This document shows, one piece after another, positions 54,820 to 62,988 of a DNA stretch of 64,000 bases; position 1 is the first letter of the stretch, and each line of letters begins with the position of its first letter. The notes beneath the pieces were generated by a model. That model was not told where the DNA came from. It did no database searches and saw only the letters and a list, made by a program, of their open reading frames with translations. The position numbers and the translations under genes are program-made. The DNA comes from Pseudomonas arsenicoxydans (lineage in GTDB: Bacteria > Pseudomonadota > Gammaproteobacteria > Pseudomonadales > Pseudomonadaceae): the NCBI RefSeq assembly GCF_006438915.1, contig NZ_RCZE01000004.1, forward strand, positions 62,001-126,000. Direction: 5' to 3'.

Positions 54820-54916
54820 GTACAAATAGATACCCGAAACGGGTTGGTGCGAGCAAGGAATATTTATGGGAAGTGACGGAAGGATGGCCGCCGATAGTGA
54901 CTTCGGCGCGATCTAA

Positions 54917-55006
54917 TGTGGGAGCGGGCTTGCTCGCGAAGGCGGTGTGTCATTCAGTGCTTATGTTGACTGACACACCGCCTTCGCGAGCAAGCCCGCT
55001 CCCACA
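54917..55006. repeat. REP family A pair, reverse configuration
   Basis: TGTGGGAGCGGGCTTGCTCG left, inverse right, with inner arms GGCGGTGTGTC / GACACACCGCC extending the cruciform. It separates the sugar ABC operon end from the YegW-like promoter. Confidence 0.9.
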
Positions 55007-55051
55007 TTGAACCCAGTGCTTACCTATAGAATTTGTGCAGGTGCAGGCTGG

Positions 55052-56023
55052 TTAGCGCTGTTTCAAGCGGTCGATGACGACGGCCAACAGCAAGATCGAA
55101 CCACGAATCACGTACTGGTAAAACGTGTCGATGTTCTTCAGGTTCATCGCATTTTCAATAATCGCCAGAATCAACACCCCGGCAATCACATGCCGGATCA
55201 TGCCGATCCCGCCGCTCAACGACACCCCGCCCAGCACGCAAGCCGAGATCACCGTCAGCTCGAAACCCTGGCCAATCATCGGCTGCCCGGAGGTCATGCG
55301 CGACGCCAGGATCACCCCGGCCAACGCGCCGATCACGCCATGCACGGCGAAGATGAGGATCTTGGTCCGGTCAACGTTAACCCCGGCCAGCAATGCCGCT
55401 TCCTGGTTGCCGCCGATGGCCATGGTATTGCGCCCATAGGTGGTGTAATTCAGCAGCCAGCCGAAAAACAGGAAGCAAACGATGGTGATCAGGATCGGCA
55501 CCGGCACGCCGAACAACTGGCCGTTGCCGAAGACGAAGAACTGCTCTTGCGACACGCCAACCGCTTTGCCATTGGCGAAGATGTAAGCCAGGCCGCGAAC
55601 GATCTGCATGGTCGCCAGCGTGGTGATCAACGCGTTGACCCGCAGCTTGGCAATCACGATGCCGTTGATCAGCCCGACAATCAGGCCCATGAACAGCGCT
55701 GCCGTCACCCCAAGAAAGACGCTGTCGGTATCGCGCATGACCACCGCCGCGACCACGCCGGCGCAGGCAATCACCGACCCCACGGACAAGTCGAAATGCC
55801 CGGACGCCAGGCAATACAGCATGGTGCACGCGGCAATCCCGGTGGTGGAAATCGCCAGTCCAAGGCCACGCATGTTCAGTGGCGAGAGGAAGTTGTCGAT
55901 CAGCAGCGTGCAGAGCACGAAGATCCCGACGGCCGCCAGCAGCATCACCCAGTCATCGAGAAAGCGCCGCAGGTCCAGGGGTTTGCGCTCAGTAGGCAGC
56001 GTGTTGTTTTGGGTTGTCATCAT
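55052..56023 (-). CDS. araH: Sugar ABC transporter permease (AraH/RbsC type)
   Basis: 323 residues from ATG 56023, with GAGGTGACT just upstream. About ten hydrophobic helices with the CUT2-family pattern (LGLAISTTGIAACTMLYCLASGHFDLSVGSVIA...). Last gene of the SBP / ATPase / permease operon. Together they import an aldose; arabinose-, galactose- or similar-type substrates are expected from the binding protein and the nearby dehydrogenase. Confidence 0.9.
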   Translation of the reverse strand: MMTTQNNTLPTERKPLDLRRFLDDWVMLLAAVGIFVLCTLLIDNFLSPLNMRGLGLAISTTGIAACTMLYCLASGHFDLSVGSVIACAGVVAAVVMRDTDSVFLGVTAALFMGLIVGLINGIVIAKLRVNALITTLATMQIVRGLAYIFANGKAVGVSQEQFFVFGNGQLFGVPVPILITIVCFLFFGWLLNYTTYGRNTMAIGGNQEAALLAGVNVDRTKILIFAVHGVIGALAGVILASRMTSGQPMIGQGFELTVISACVLGGVSLSGGIGMIRHVIAGVLILAIIENAMNLKNIDTFYQYVIRGSILLLAVVIDRLKQR

Positions 56024-56032
56024 AGTCACCTC

Positions 56033-57577
56033 TCAGTTCGCCACGCCGTCAGCGCGTTGGCGCGGCAAAGCCAGTTGCAGCAGGTTGGATTCATTGGCCT
56101 CGGCGCGAGACAACTCGCCGCGCATCGCGCCTTCGCAGAGCACCAGGATGCGGTCGGAAATACCCATCACTTCCATCAGGTCGCTGGACACCACGATCAC
56201 CGCGATGCCGCTTTCGGCCAGGTTATGGATGATCTGGTAGATCTCGGCCTTGGCCCCGATGTCGATGCCTCGAGTCGGTTCGTCGAGCAGCAGGACTTTC
56301 ATCGGCATCGACAGCCAGCGACCGAGAATGGCCTTCTGCTGATTGCCGCCGGACAGGTACATGATTTTCTGTTCGGCGCTGGGCGTCTTCACCTTCAGCG
56401 CCTTGATATGTTTGTCGGCATTGCCCTTTTCCCACAGGCCACGCAACAGGCAGCCGAAGGTCGAATGCGCGCCACGTGCGCTGATGTTGATGTTCTCGGC
56501 GACACTGGCGAGCGGGATGATGCCCTCCTTCTTGCGGTCCTCGGGGCACAGCAGAATCCCGGCCGCAATCGCATCTCGGGGTGAGCGCAGTTTCAGTTCA
56601 TGGCCGCGTAATTCCAGGCGTCCGGCCGTGTTGCGCTCCAAGCCGCTGAGCAGACGGAACAACTCCGTGCGCCCGGCGCCGACCAGCCCGAACAACCCCA
56701 GGATCTCGCCTTTGTGCGCCTCGAAACTCACCGGTTCGCGCAAGCCAGGGCCGAGCAGGCCATCGACCTTGAGCGCCACCGCGCCACGTTGCCGAGCGCG
56801 GTAATCGTAGATGTCCTGGATGTCGCGACCGACCATGCACGTCACCAATTGGTCGTGAGTCAGCTCGCTCATGTCCTCGAAGGTGCGCACGTAGCGGCCG
56901 TCCTTGAACACCGTCACCGCGTTGCAGATGCGGAAAACTTCTTCCATGCGATGGGAGACGTAAAGCACCACTTTGCCTTCGTCGCGCAGGCGTCCGATGA
57001 TCGCCATCAAGCGGTCGATCTCGCGCGCCGACAGGCTGCTGGTCGGTTCGTCGAACGCAATCACATGGGCGCCACGGGACAGCGCCTTGGCGATTTCCAC
57101 CAGTTGCCGCTGCCCGAGGGACAAGCGCCCGACTTTCTCTTGCGGGTCGATTTCATCGGCCAGGCCTTTGAGGCAAGCCAACGCCTGTTGGCGCAAGGCG
57201 CCACGATTGATCAGACCGAAACTGGCCGGCAGGTGCCCAAGGAACAGGTTCTCCGCAACGGTCATTTCGGGGACCAGGTGCAATTCCTGATGGATCACCG
57301 CGACGCCGCTGGCGATGCTGTCGGCGGTGGATTTGAACGCCATCGTCTGTTCGCCGATCTGCAGGTCGCCACTGCTCGGGGTGTAGGCGCCGCCGAGGAT
57401 TTTCAGCAGGGTCGATTTGCCGGCGCCGTTCTCGCCCATCAAGGCATGAACCTGCCCCGGGTGCGCGACGAAGCTGATGGCATCCAGCGCCTTCACGCCG
57501 GGAAAAGTCTTGCCGATCCCGTTGAAGCGCAGGCTGCCGCCGACGCTGTGCTCATGTGTCTGTACTTGCGCGTGCAT
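56033..57577 (-). CDS. araG: Sugar ABC transporter ATPase (AraG type)
   Basis: 514 residues from ATG 57577 (GAGGTGG SD). Two tandem ABC domains: N-terminal Walker A GENGAGKST, signature LSLGQRQLVEIAKAL; C-terminal LVGAGRTEL (degenerate Walker A, as usual in this class) and LSGGNQQKAILGRWL. Energises CUT2-type sugar uptake. It lies 9 bases before the permease start and about 60 bases after the binding protein. Confidence 0.92.
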   Translation of the reverse strand: MHAQVQTHEHSVGGSLRFNGIGKTFPGVKALDAISFVAHPGQVHALMGENGAGKSTLLKILGGAYTPSSGDLQIGEQTMAFKSTADSIASGVAVIHQELHLVPEMTVAENLFLGHLPASFGLINRGALRQQALACLKGLADEIDPQEKVGRLSLGQRQLVEIAKALSRGAHVIAFDEPTSSLSAREIDRLMAIIGRLRDEGKVVLYVSHRMEEVFRICNAVTVFKDGRYVRTFEDMSELTHDQLVTCMVGRDIQDIYDYRARQRGAVALKVDGLLGPGLREPVSFEAHKGEILGLFGLVGAGRTELFRLLSGLERNTAGRLELRGHELKLRSPRDAIAAGILLCPEDRKKEGIIPLASVAENINISARGAHSTFGCLLRGLWEKGNADKHIKALKVKTPSAEQKIMYLSGGNQQKAILGRWLSMPMKVLLLDEPTRGIDIGAKAEIYQIIHNLAESGIAVIVVSSDLMEVMGISDRILVLCEGAMRGELSRAEANESNLLQLALPRQRADGVAN

Positions 57578-57640
57578 AAACCACCTCTTCACAGATCAGG
57601 CAGCCCCGTCGCCAGGGCCGCCGTTGAAATCAACCGCGCC

Positions 57641-58645
57641 TCAGTTCCAGAGGCCGATCTTTTCCAGTTCCTGCTTGAAGTTCTCACGCGTGATCAGCGT
57701 GACGTCGTCCATCGCGGTGAATTTCGGTGGTTCTTTGCCGGTGGTGACCCAGTCAAACATCATGCTGGCGGTGTTGTAGCCTTCTATGTGCGGGCTTGGC
57801 AGCATCGAACCAAAGAAACCGCTGTTTGGCTTTTTCAGTTCGCCGATAGCGTCCGTACCGTTAATGCCGATGCCGATCACGTTGGCGGCTGCAAATCCGG
57901 CGGTTTCGGTAGCGCGCACGCCGCCCAGCACAGTGTTGTCGTTCATGCCGCCGATAATCAGGTTTTTCGCGCCACTGGGCAGTTTCACCAACGCAGAGTT
58001 GGTGGCGTCCATGCTGCCCGGGACGTCGAGGGTTTTCTGCGCCGTGAACAGAATGTGGTCTTTCGGGAAGCCCGCGTCTTCCAGCGCCTTGACCGAACCG
58101 TCGGTGCGCTTCTTGCCGGTGTCGAGTTCGTTGAACGTGTTGATCACCGCGTAGGTGTCTTTCCAGTCCCAACCGCGTTTCTTCGCTTCGGTGGCCATCG
58201 CCGCGCCCTGTTTCTGGCCGACTTCAAAGGCGGCCATGCCGAGGTAAGGCACGTCTTCCATGAACTTGCCGTTGGCATCGACAAAACGGTCATCGACGGC
58301 CATGACTTTCAAACCATTGGCCTTGGCCTTGGCCACGATGGCCGGGCCCAGACCGACGTCCGGCGGGCAGATCACAAAGCCCTTGGCGCCGTTGGCCGCG
58401 AGGCTATCGATGGCAGACAGGGTTTTCTCGCCGTCCGGCACGGCGATCTTGATGACGGTGAAACCTTTATCTTTACCGGCCTTTTCAGCGAAGGCCCACT
58501 CGGTCTGGAACCAGGGCTCTTCCGCTTGCTTGACCAGAAAACCGATTTTCACTTCCTCGGCCGCCAGCAGCGTACTGCTCAGGCTAACCGCGGTGACCGC
58601 CAGAGCGGCACAGCACAGGGAACGGATCCCACGACGACGATTCAT
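57641..58645 (-). CDS. araF: Periplasmic sugar-binding protein (AraF-like)
   Basis: 334 residues from ATG 58645 (AAGGAG, 7 bases upstream); a longer frame adds 21 unlikely residues. Signal peptide MNRRRGIRSLCCAALAVTAVSLSSTLLA. Peripl_BP_4 features: KIGFLVKQAEEPWFQTEWAFAEKAG, FVICPPDVGLGPAIVAKAKANGLKVMAVDDRF and GGMNDNTVLGGVRA. It resembles AraF; D-galactose is a known ligand of AraF-type proteins. First gene of the operon, behind a 33-base palindromic operator. Confidence 0.88.
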   Translation of the reverse strand: MNRRRGIRSLCCAALAVTAVSLSSTLLAAEEVKIGFLVKQAEEPWFQTEWAFAEKAGKDKGFTVIKIAVPDGEKTLSAIDSLAANGAKGFVICPPDVGLGPAIVAKAKANGLKVMAVDDRFVDANGKFMEDVPYLGMAAFEVGQKQGAAMATEAKKRGWDWKDTYAVINTFNELDTGKKRTDGSVKALEDAGFPKDHILFTAQKTLDVPGSMDATNSALVKLPSGAKNLIIGGMNDNTVLGGVRATETAGFAAANVIGIGINGTDAIGELKKPNSGFFGSMLPSPHIEGYNTASMMFDWVTTGKEPPKFTAMDDVTLITRENFKQELEKIGLWN

Positions 58646-58701
58646 AAGCTGACTCCTTGTTATTTTTTTTGAGCATGATTTGAAAGCCGGTGAACACTTT
58701 G

Positions 58702-58734
58702 AAGCCAATAGTCATATCGTATGATGATTGGCTT
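58702..58734. promoter_or_regulatory. Large imperfect palindrome upstream of araF, GntR operator candidate
   Basis: 33 bases with outer arms AAGCCAAT / ATTGGCTT and inner TCATA / TATGA; 26 positions are symmetric. On the minus strand it contains AATCATCATACGAT, 13 of 14 bases identical to the element in the GntR gene promoter at 61546-61559. It is 57 bases upstream of the araF start. Confidence 0.65.
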
Positions 58735-58768
58735 TCAGACGGAGAATTGCGCCTGAAAGCGGTTTTAT

Positions 58769-59587
58769 TCAGTCGTGGTACATCACCGAGCGCCCACCAT
58801 CGATGGTGATGCACGAGGCATTGATGAACGGCGCTTCATCGCTGGCCAGGAACACGGCGGTCATGGCCACTTCCATCGGTTGACCGATACGACGCGGCGG
58901 ATGCAAATCCAGGGCGCGCTGACGCTCGGCATGCGGGTCGGCAAACCCGTTCCAGTAATCCACGTTCAGTTGGGTTTCGATGTAGCCCGGTGCGATGGCG
59001 TTGACGCGAACGCCTTTGGCCGCGTATTCGATGCCGAGAGCGCGGGTCAGGCCGAGCAAACCGTGCTTGGCCACCGGGTACGGGAAGCAGCCTGGAATGA
59101 TGTGGCTGGAGTGGGTCGACGCAATGTTGATGATGCTGCCGATGCCCTGCTCGATCATTTGCGGCAGCACAGCCTTGCAGCCGTACCAGGCGCCGTCGAG
59201 GTCGATGGCGAAGCAGCGACGCCAATCCTCTTCGCTCATTTCCAGCGGATCGCGGAACACGTTGACACCGGCGCAGTTGACGAGGACGTCGATGCGGCCG
59301 TGCAGGTCGATCGCCAGGCGGGCCATGGCGTGCAGGTCTTGCTGGTGCGAGACGTCAGTCTTGATCGCTACCACGTCCGCCCCTTGTTCACGCCAATGCG
59401 CCGCGACTTTCTCGACTTTTTCAGCCTGGATGTCGCTGATGATCAGCTTGGCCTGCTGGGCCGCGAACGTCGCGACGATGGCCTCGCCGATGCCTTGGGC
59501 AGCGCCGGTCAGCAACACTACTTTGTCTTTCAGGCGCTCGCCTTTGGGCGGCTCCGGCACCGGTGGCAAGGAAAGAGATTCAGCCAT
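58769..59587 (-). CDS. SDR-family sugar 1-dehydrogenase, galactose/arabinose type
   Basis: 272 residues. SDR motifs: GAAQGIGEA near residue 28, NCAGVNV, catalytic Ser in NIASTHS and YPVAK. Adjacent to an SMP-30 lactonase and sugar ABC genes, and sharing a promoter with the dgo operon, it most likely oxidises D-galactose (or L-arabinose/D-fucose) to the lactone. The ATG at 59587 has AAGGA upstream and overlaps the end of a 30-codon leader frame that itself begins behind the dgoK-type SD. Confidence 0.85.
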   Translation of the reverse strand: MAESLSLPPVPEPPKGERLKDKVVLLTGAAQGIGEAIVATFAAQQAKLIISDIQAEKVEKVAAHWREQGADVVAIKTDVSHQQDLHAMARLAIDLHGRIDVLVNCAGVNVFRDPLEMSEEDWRRCFAIDLDGAWYGCKAVLPQMIEQGIGSIINIASTHSSHIIPGCFPYPVAKHGLLGLTRALGIEYAAKGVRVNAIAPGYIETQLNVDYWNGFADPHAERQRALDLHPPRRIGQPMEVAMTAVFLASDEAPFINASCITIDGGRSVMYHD

Positions 59588-59672
59588 GAATCAGGATTCC
59601 TTTTCGCGGGCGCGACAAAAACCGGGCATCTGTCGATGTCCGGTCAAAAGACTGTCTGGAAAATCGCTGCAT
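59580..59672 (-). CDS. Putative 30-residue leader peptide before the sugar dehydrogenase
   Basis: ATG 59672 follows AGGTGAAGTG, the same SD and spacing that serve dgoK (AGGTGAAGCG). The frame runs for 30 codons (MQRFSRQSFDRTSTDARFLS...) to a TGA at 59580-59582, overlapping the dehydrogenase ATG by 8 bases. The product has no resemblance to a known protein and is rich in Arg/Ser. It may be a translated leader that couples into the dehydrogenase, or a relic of promoter duplication. Translation is unproven. Confidence 0.4.
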   Translation of the reverse strand: MQRFSRQSFDRTSTDARFLSRPRKGILIHG

Positions 59673-59674
59673 CA

Positions 59675-59783
59675 CTTCACCTGTTTTGTTTTTTTAAGTG
59701 TGAGTGCGTGTAACTGGTGGCCGACTATAAACCCGCCCGGCAAATAATCTCAATATATAATTTTACATCCCATATTTTGGGAT
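59675..59783 (-). promoter_or_regulatory. Sugar dehydrogenase promoter module, copy of the dgoK promoter
   Basis: On the minus strand: perfect palindrome ATCCCA-N5-TGGGAT (59767-59783), -35 TTGAGA (59748-59753), 18-base spacer, -10 TATAGT (59724-59729), then the AACAAAACAGGTGAAG leader. Three blocks of 17, 13 and 18 bases are identical to the dgoK module, with spacing changed only in the leader. The operator touches the lactonase stop codon. Confidence 0.78.
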
Positions 59784-60659
59784 TTATCCGGCGAAACGTG
59801 TACAAGGTTTTCCGGCCACATCCACTCGAAGCGACAACACCGCGCCGTCCAGCGCATGGTTGAGCGGGCTCGCCGCACTGGTGATGTACAGGGTTTTCAG
59901 GTCTTCACCGCCGAATACGCAACTGGTGGGACGACTGACGGGCAGTTCGATGATTCGATCAACGTGTCCGTCCGGGGTCAGTCTTATCAGGCAACTGCCA
60001 TCCCAGCGGGCGTTCCAGATGTAGCCTTCGGCGTCCATGGCCGAGCCATCGGGGACCCCACGTTTGTCCGGGCCGAACCAGACGTAAGCGGTGTCCAGAT
60101 TGCCGTCGGCGTGAATGAAGTAGCGGTACAGCGTGGCGTCGAGGCTGTCGGCGAAAAACAATGTTGTCGCGTCTTCGCTCCACAGCAGCGTGTTGGGAAT
60201 TCCCAGTCCGCGAAGCAGCGGCGTGACCCGGGCATCGCGGTCGATGCGAAACAGGCCGCCGGAGCGACGGGTGACCGGCAAGTCTTCGCCGTTTTCGCCG
60301 ATGTTGTTCTGCATGGTGCCAAGCCAGAGCCGCCCTTGCGCATCGCAACGGGCTTCGTTGGGGCGGTTGCCGGGTTGCGGGTCGGCCATGCAGAGCAAGG
60401 TCAGGCGTGGCTCAAGTCCCGGGGAGTCGAGGTCCAGGCGATAGACGCCGCTGCTCAGCGCGACCAGCGCATCCCCGCTTTCGCAAGGGATGAAGGCGGA
60501 GATGTGTTCCGGCATTTCCCAGATCTGGACGTTGGCGCCAATCAGCCGGAGGGCTTGTTTGCCGGCGATGTCGACCCAGTACAGCGCCTGTGTCGGGGCA
60601 TCCCAGAACGGGCCTTCGCCTAGCCGCGCCCGGTGCTGGGTCAGCGCATTCAACGTCAT
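59784..60659 (-). CDS. SMP-30/gluconolactonase-family sugar lactonase
   Basis: 291 residues from ATG 60659, with AGGAGG 4-6 bases upstream. Six-bladed propeller family: LGEGPFWDAPTQALYWVDIAG near the N-terminus (metal-binding Glu), NRPNEARCDAQGRLWLGTMQ, PNTLLWS, GVPDGSAMDAEGYIWNARWDG. It hydrolyses the aldonolactone formed by the neighbouring dehydrogenase to the acid (galactonate), the substrate of DgoD. Confidence 0.9.
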   Translation of the reverse strand: MTLNALTQHRARLGEGPFWDAPTQALYWVDIAGKQALRLIGANVQIWEMPEHISAFIPCESGDALVALSSGVYRLDLDSPGLEPRLTLLCMADPQPGNRPNEARCDAQGRLWLGTMQNNIGENGEDLPVTRRSGGLFRIDRDARVTPLLRGLGIPNTLLWSEDATTLFFADSLDATLYRYFIHADGNLDTAYVWFGPDKRGVPDGSAMDAEGYIWNARWDGSCLIRLTPDGHVDRIIELPVSRPTSCVFGGEDLKTLYITSAASPLNHALDGAVLSLRVDVAGKPCTRFAG

Positions 60660-60688
60660 GAAACCTCCTGTGTTGTTCTTGTTTTTAA

Positions 60689-60777
60689 TGTGGGAGCGGG
60701 CTTGCTCGCGAAAGCGGTGTGTCTGGTAGATCAATATTGGATGTGCCGACGCCTTCGCGAGCAAGCCCGCTCCCACA
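60689..60777. repeat. REP family A pair, reverse configuration
   Basis: TGTGGGAGCGGGCTTGCTCG left, inverse right. It lies between the lactonase start and the FadR-type GntR gene stop. Confidence 0.9.
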
Positions 60778-60791
60778 TGGGTTCTTTGTAG

Positions 60792-61508
60792 TCAGCCGGT
60801 TTTTTTGTCAGCCATGACCTGGGGGTAGAAGCGTTTGATCGCCAGGTCTGCGTTATCGATCAGGGTCATGCACGCCCACACCCCGCGCGCAGCGTCGCGG
60901 GCGGCGATGGCGTTGGCCATGTCTTTGTGGATGGGCAGCGTACGCCGCAGTTCGTCGGGGTCGGCGGCGGACACTTCGAACGACACCGCCAGCAGCGCGC
61001 CGAGCGCCGGGACCATTTGTTCGATGAATTGATTGTGGCTGGCTGCCAGGATGCACTCGTGGAACACCCGGTCGGCGCGGTTGTAATCGACGCCACTGTC
61101 CACGGCCCGCTCCAGCGCGTTGTAGGCCAGGAGGATGGCCTGCACTTGCTCGACCGTCGCCCGCTCACAGGCCCAGCGCACCGCCATCGGTTCGATGGTA
61201 CGGCGCAGGTCGAGCAAATCGTCGACGAAGTTTTCCGGCAACCCGCTGCGTGACAGCCAACCGACGACTTGCGGATCGAAGAGGTTCCAGCGGCGCACCG
61301 GCAACACCCGTGTGCCGACTTTCGGCCCGACTTCGAGCATGCCTTTGGCGACCAGGGTTTTGATGGCTTCACGGATGACCGTGCGGCTGACACCAAGCTG
61401 CTCGCCCAGGTCGGCTTCGACCTTGAGGGTTTCGCCGGGTTTGACCTGGCCAGCGGCAATCCAGCAACCCAGCCAATCGACCGTTGAAGCGTGAAAACTG
61501 CTGGACAT
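60792..61508 (-). CDS. FadR-subfamily GntR regulator of the sugar cluster
   Basis: 238 residues. An N-terminal winged helix (VKPGETLKVEADLGEQLGVSRTVIREAIKTLVAKGML) precedes an all-helical FCD domain (LRRTIEPMAVRWACERATVEQVQAI, DRVFHECILAASHNQFIEQM) with the Asp/His metal ligands typical of sugar-acid regulators. It probably represses the sugar ABC and lactonase genes; its own promoter and the araF upstream region share AATCATCATAyGAT. Confidence 0.9.
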   Translation of the reverse strand: MSSSFHASTVDWLGCWIAAGQVKPGETLKVEADLGEQLGVSRTVIREAIKTLVAKGMLEVGPKVGTRVLPVRRWNLFDPQVVGWLSRSGLPENFVDDLLDLRRTIEPMAVRWACERATVEQVQAILLAYNALERAVDSGVDYNRADRVFHECILAASHNQFIEQMVPALGALLAVSFEVSAADPDELRRTLPIHKDMANAIAARDAARGVWACMTLIDNADLAIKRFYPQVMADKKTG

Positions 61509-61540
61509 GGAAACCTCAAAACCGCGCGCGATGGAGCGAT

Positions 61541-61569
61541 ACGCTAATCATCATATGATTGGGTGTCAA
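61541..61569 (-). promoter_or_regulatory. GntR gene promoter with operator in the spacer
   Basis: On the minus strand: -35 TTGACA (61564-61569), 17-base spacer, -10 TAGCGT (61541-61546). The spacer contains ATCATATGAT (perfect palindrome, part of the AATCATCATATGAT element at 61546-61559), a classical place for autorepression. Confidence 0.6.
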
Positions 61570-61599
61570 TTGGATTCTTCGGGATACATGGAGATCAAA

Positions 61600-61689
61600 T
61601 GTGGGAGCGGGCTTGCTCGCGAAAGCGGTTTAACATTCAACGAATATGTTGCCCGTGATACCGCTTTCGCGAGCAAGCCCGCTCCCACA
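61600..61689. repeat. REP family A pair, reverse configuration
   Basis: TGTGGGAGCGGGCTTGCTCG left, inverse right, with inner arms AAAGCGGT / ACCGCTTT. It follows the DUF1285 gene, upstream of the GntR promoter. Confidence 0.9.
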
Positions 61690-61700
61690 TTTTGAACTGT

Positions 61701-62261
61701 TTAAGGCTCGAGACCGATGGGAAAGAACTCGCCGCCACTCCACACGCCAAGCCAGTGTTGCCCGTCGATTTCACGGGTCACGGCCAGTTCCACCAGTTGG
61801 TAGAACACATTGCGGTGGATCAGGGCTTCAAGATTGGTCCGCACATGCACATAGGGCGCAGGCTCTTGAGTGACCGGATCGATGACCACCCGAATCGGGT
61901 GCTCCGCGCCTGCCTCGGCCGTTTCATCCACATTGGTGGTGAAACGCAGCAACTGAGCCTCACCCTCGCCTTCCACATCCACGGCAATCGCCACGAATGG
62001 TGCATCGTCGACCTTGATCCCGACCTTCTCGACCGGAGTGATCAGGAAGTAATCGTCGCCGTCGCGACGAATGATGGTCGAGAACAATTTGACCATTGGC
62101 TTGCGCCCGATCGGCGTGCCCAGGTAATACCAGGTGCCGTCGCGGGCGATGCGCATGTCGATGTCGCCACAGAAATCGGGGTTCCACAGGTGGACCGGCG
62201 GCAAGCCTTTGGTCTTGGGGATTTGCCCCAACAAGTCGTTGGCTTTTTGCGGGCCACTCAT
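61701..62261 (-). CDS. DUF1285 protein
   Basis: 186 residues with the DUF1285 core ([62 protein letters not shown]). No signal peptide; cytosolic. The function is unknown. It lies 16 bases after the DUF4823 lipoprotein gene on the same strand, so the two are co-transcribed, as is common in pseudomonads. Confidence 0.9.
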   Translation of the reverse strand: MSGPQKANDLLGQIPKTKGLPPVHLWNPDFCGDIDMRIARDGTWYYLGTPIGRKPMVKLFSTIIRRDGDDYFLITPVEKVGIKVDDAPFVAIAVDVEGEGEAQLLRFTTNVDETAEAGAEHPIRVVIDPVTQEPAPYVHVRTNLEALIHRNVFYQLVELAVTREIDGQHWLGVWSGGEFFPIGLEP

Positions 62262-62277
62262 GGTGTTCTCCTTTGAA

Positions 62278-62883
62278 TTACTGGTCGCTGATCCCGATCA
62301 GGCTGCGCGCGTATTGCTGCAGGGGTGGGCCGATCAGGTCTGCTGGCGAGTTGTCATGGAACGTCAGTAAACCGCCACGACTCTTGATGGTTGCAGTATC
62401 AATCAAATACTGGGTGCTGGTCTCGATCAACATGATTTGAATCACGCCGCTGTCGATGCCGAGGCGGTCCACGTATTCCTGATCGAGCCACTCATCGGAG
62501 TTGCCGATGCGGTCGTCAGCCTTGGCAAACCGCGTGTACAGCAGGTAATGGGCACCGGCGGCGCGGGCTTCAGCCATGGCTTGGTCGAGACCTTCGGGGG
62601 CGCGGGCGCGACGTACCATGGGAAAGTATTCGATAAAGCCGTTGAAGGCTTCTTCGGCCACCACGTTTGGACGCGGATAAGGATAGCCCGGCGGCGAAAA
62701 AGCACCTTGGGCGATGTAGATGAACGAGTCCGGCTGAATCCGCAGGTTGTTCACCCGACGGCTATCGCTGTGATCCAGCAGCCCCGCGTCGCTCATCTGG
62801 TAGCGAGTCCCTTCAGCCATGTCGCTGACATTCATGCAGCCACCAAGCGCCAAAACGGCCAGCAGCAAAACCAGGCTACGCAT
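62278..62883 (-). CDS. DUF4823 lipoprotein
   Basis: 201 residues from ATG 62883, with GGAGGG 4-5 bases upstream; the longer frame adds a non-conserved 34 residues. The lipobox LALGGC marks Cys16. The body matches DUF4823 ([37 protein letters not shown]). Outer- or inner-membrane-anchored; function unknown. Upstream partner of the DUF1285 gene. Confidence 0.86.
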   Translation of the reverse strand: MRSLVLLLAVLALGGCMNVSDMAEGTRYQMSDAGLLDHSDSRRVNNLRIQPDSFIYIAQGAFSPPGYPYPRPNVVAEEAFNGFIEYFPMVRRARAPEGLDQAMAEARAAGAHYLLYTRFAKADDRIGNSDEWLDQEYVDRLGIDSGVIQIMLIETSTQYLIDTATIKSRGGLLTFHDNSPADLIGPPLQQYARSLIGISDQ

Positions 62884-62988
62884 CCTACCCTCCAGAGGCC
62901 GGTGACGGAAAACCGGCGAATGGCCATGGGATGCAGCTTCCGCGCCAGTCTTGAGCTGAGGGATGTTTGCAAATAGAAAATGCAAAGG

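Noticed and set aside
56714..58672. 652-codon plus-strand frame antisense to araG and araF
   Set aside because: No SD or recognisable domain; its composition mirrors the opposite coding strand.
58660..58680. Run of T before araF as a terminator
   Set aside because: No stem precedes it on either strand.
8661..61689. Short repeated palindromes could be taken for CRISPR repeats
   Set aside because: They are dispersed pairs between genes, not arrays with constant spacing, and there is no cas gene.
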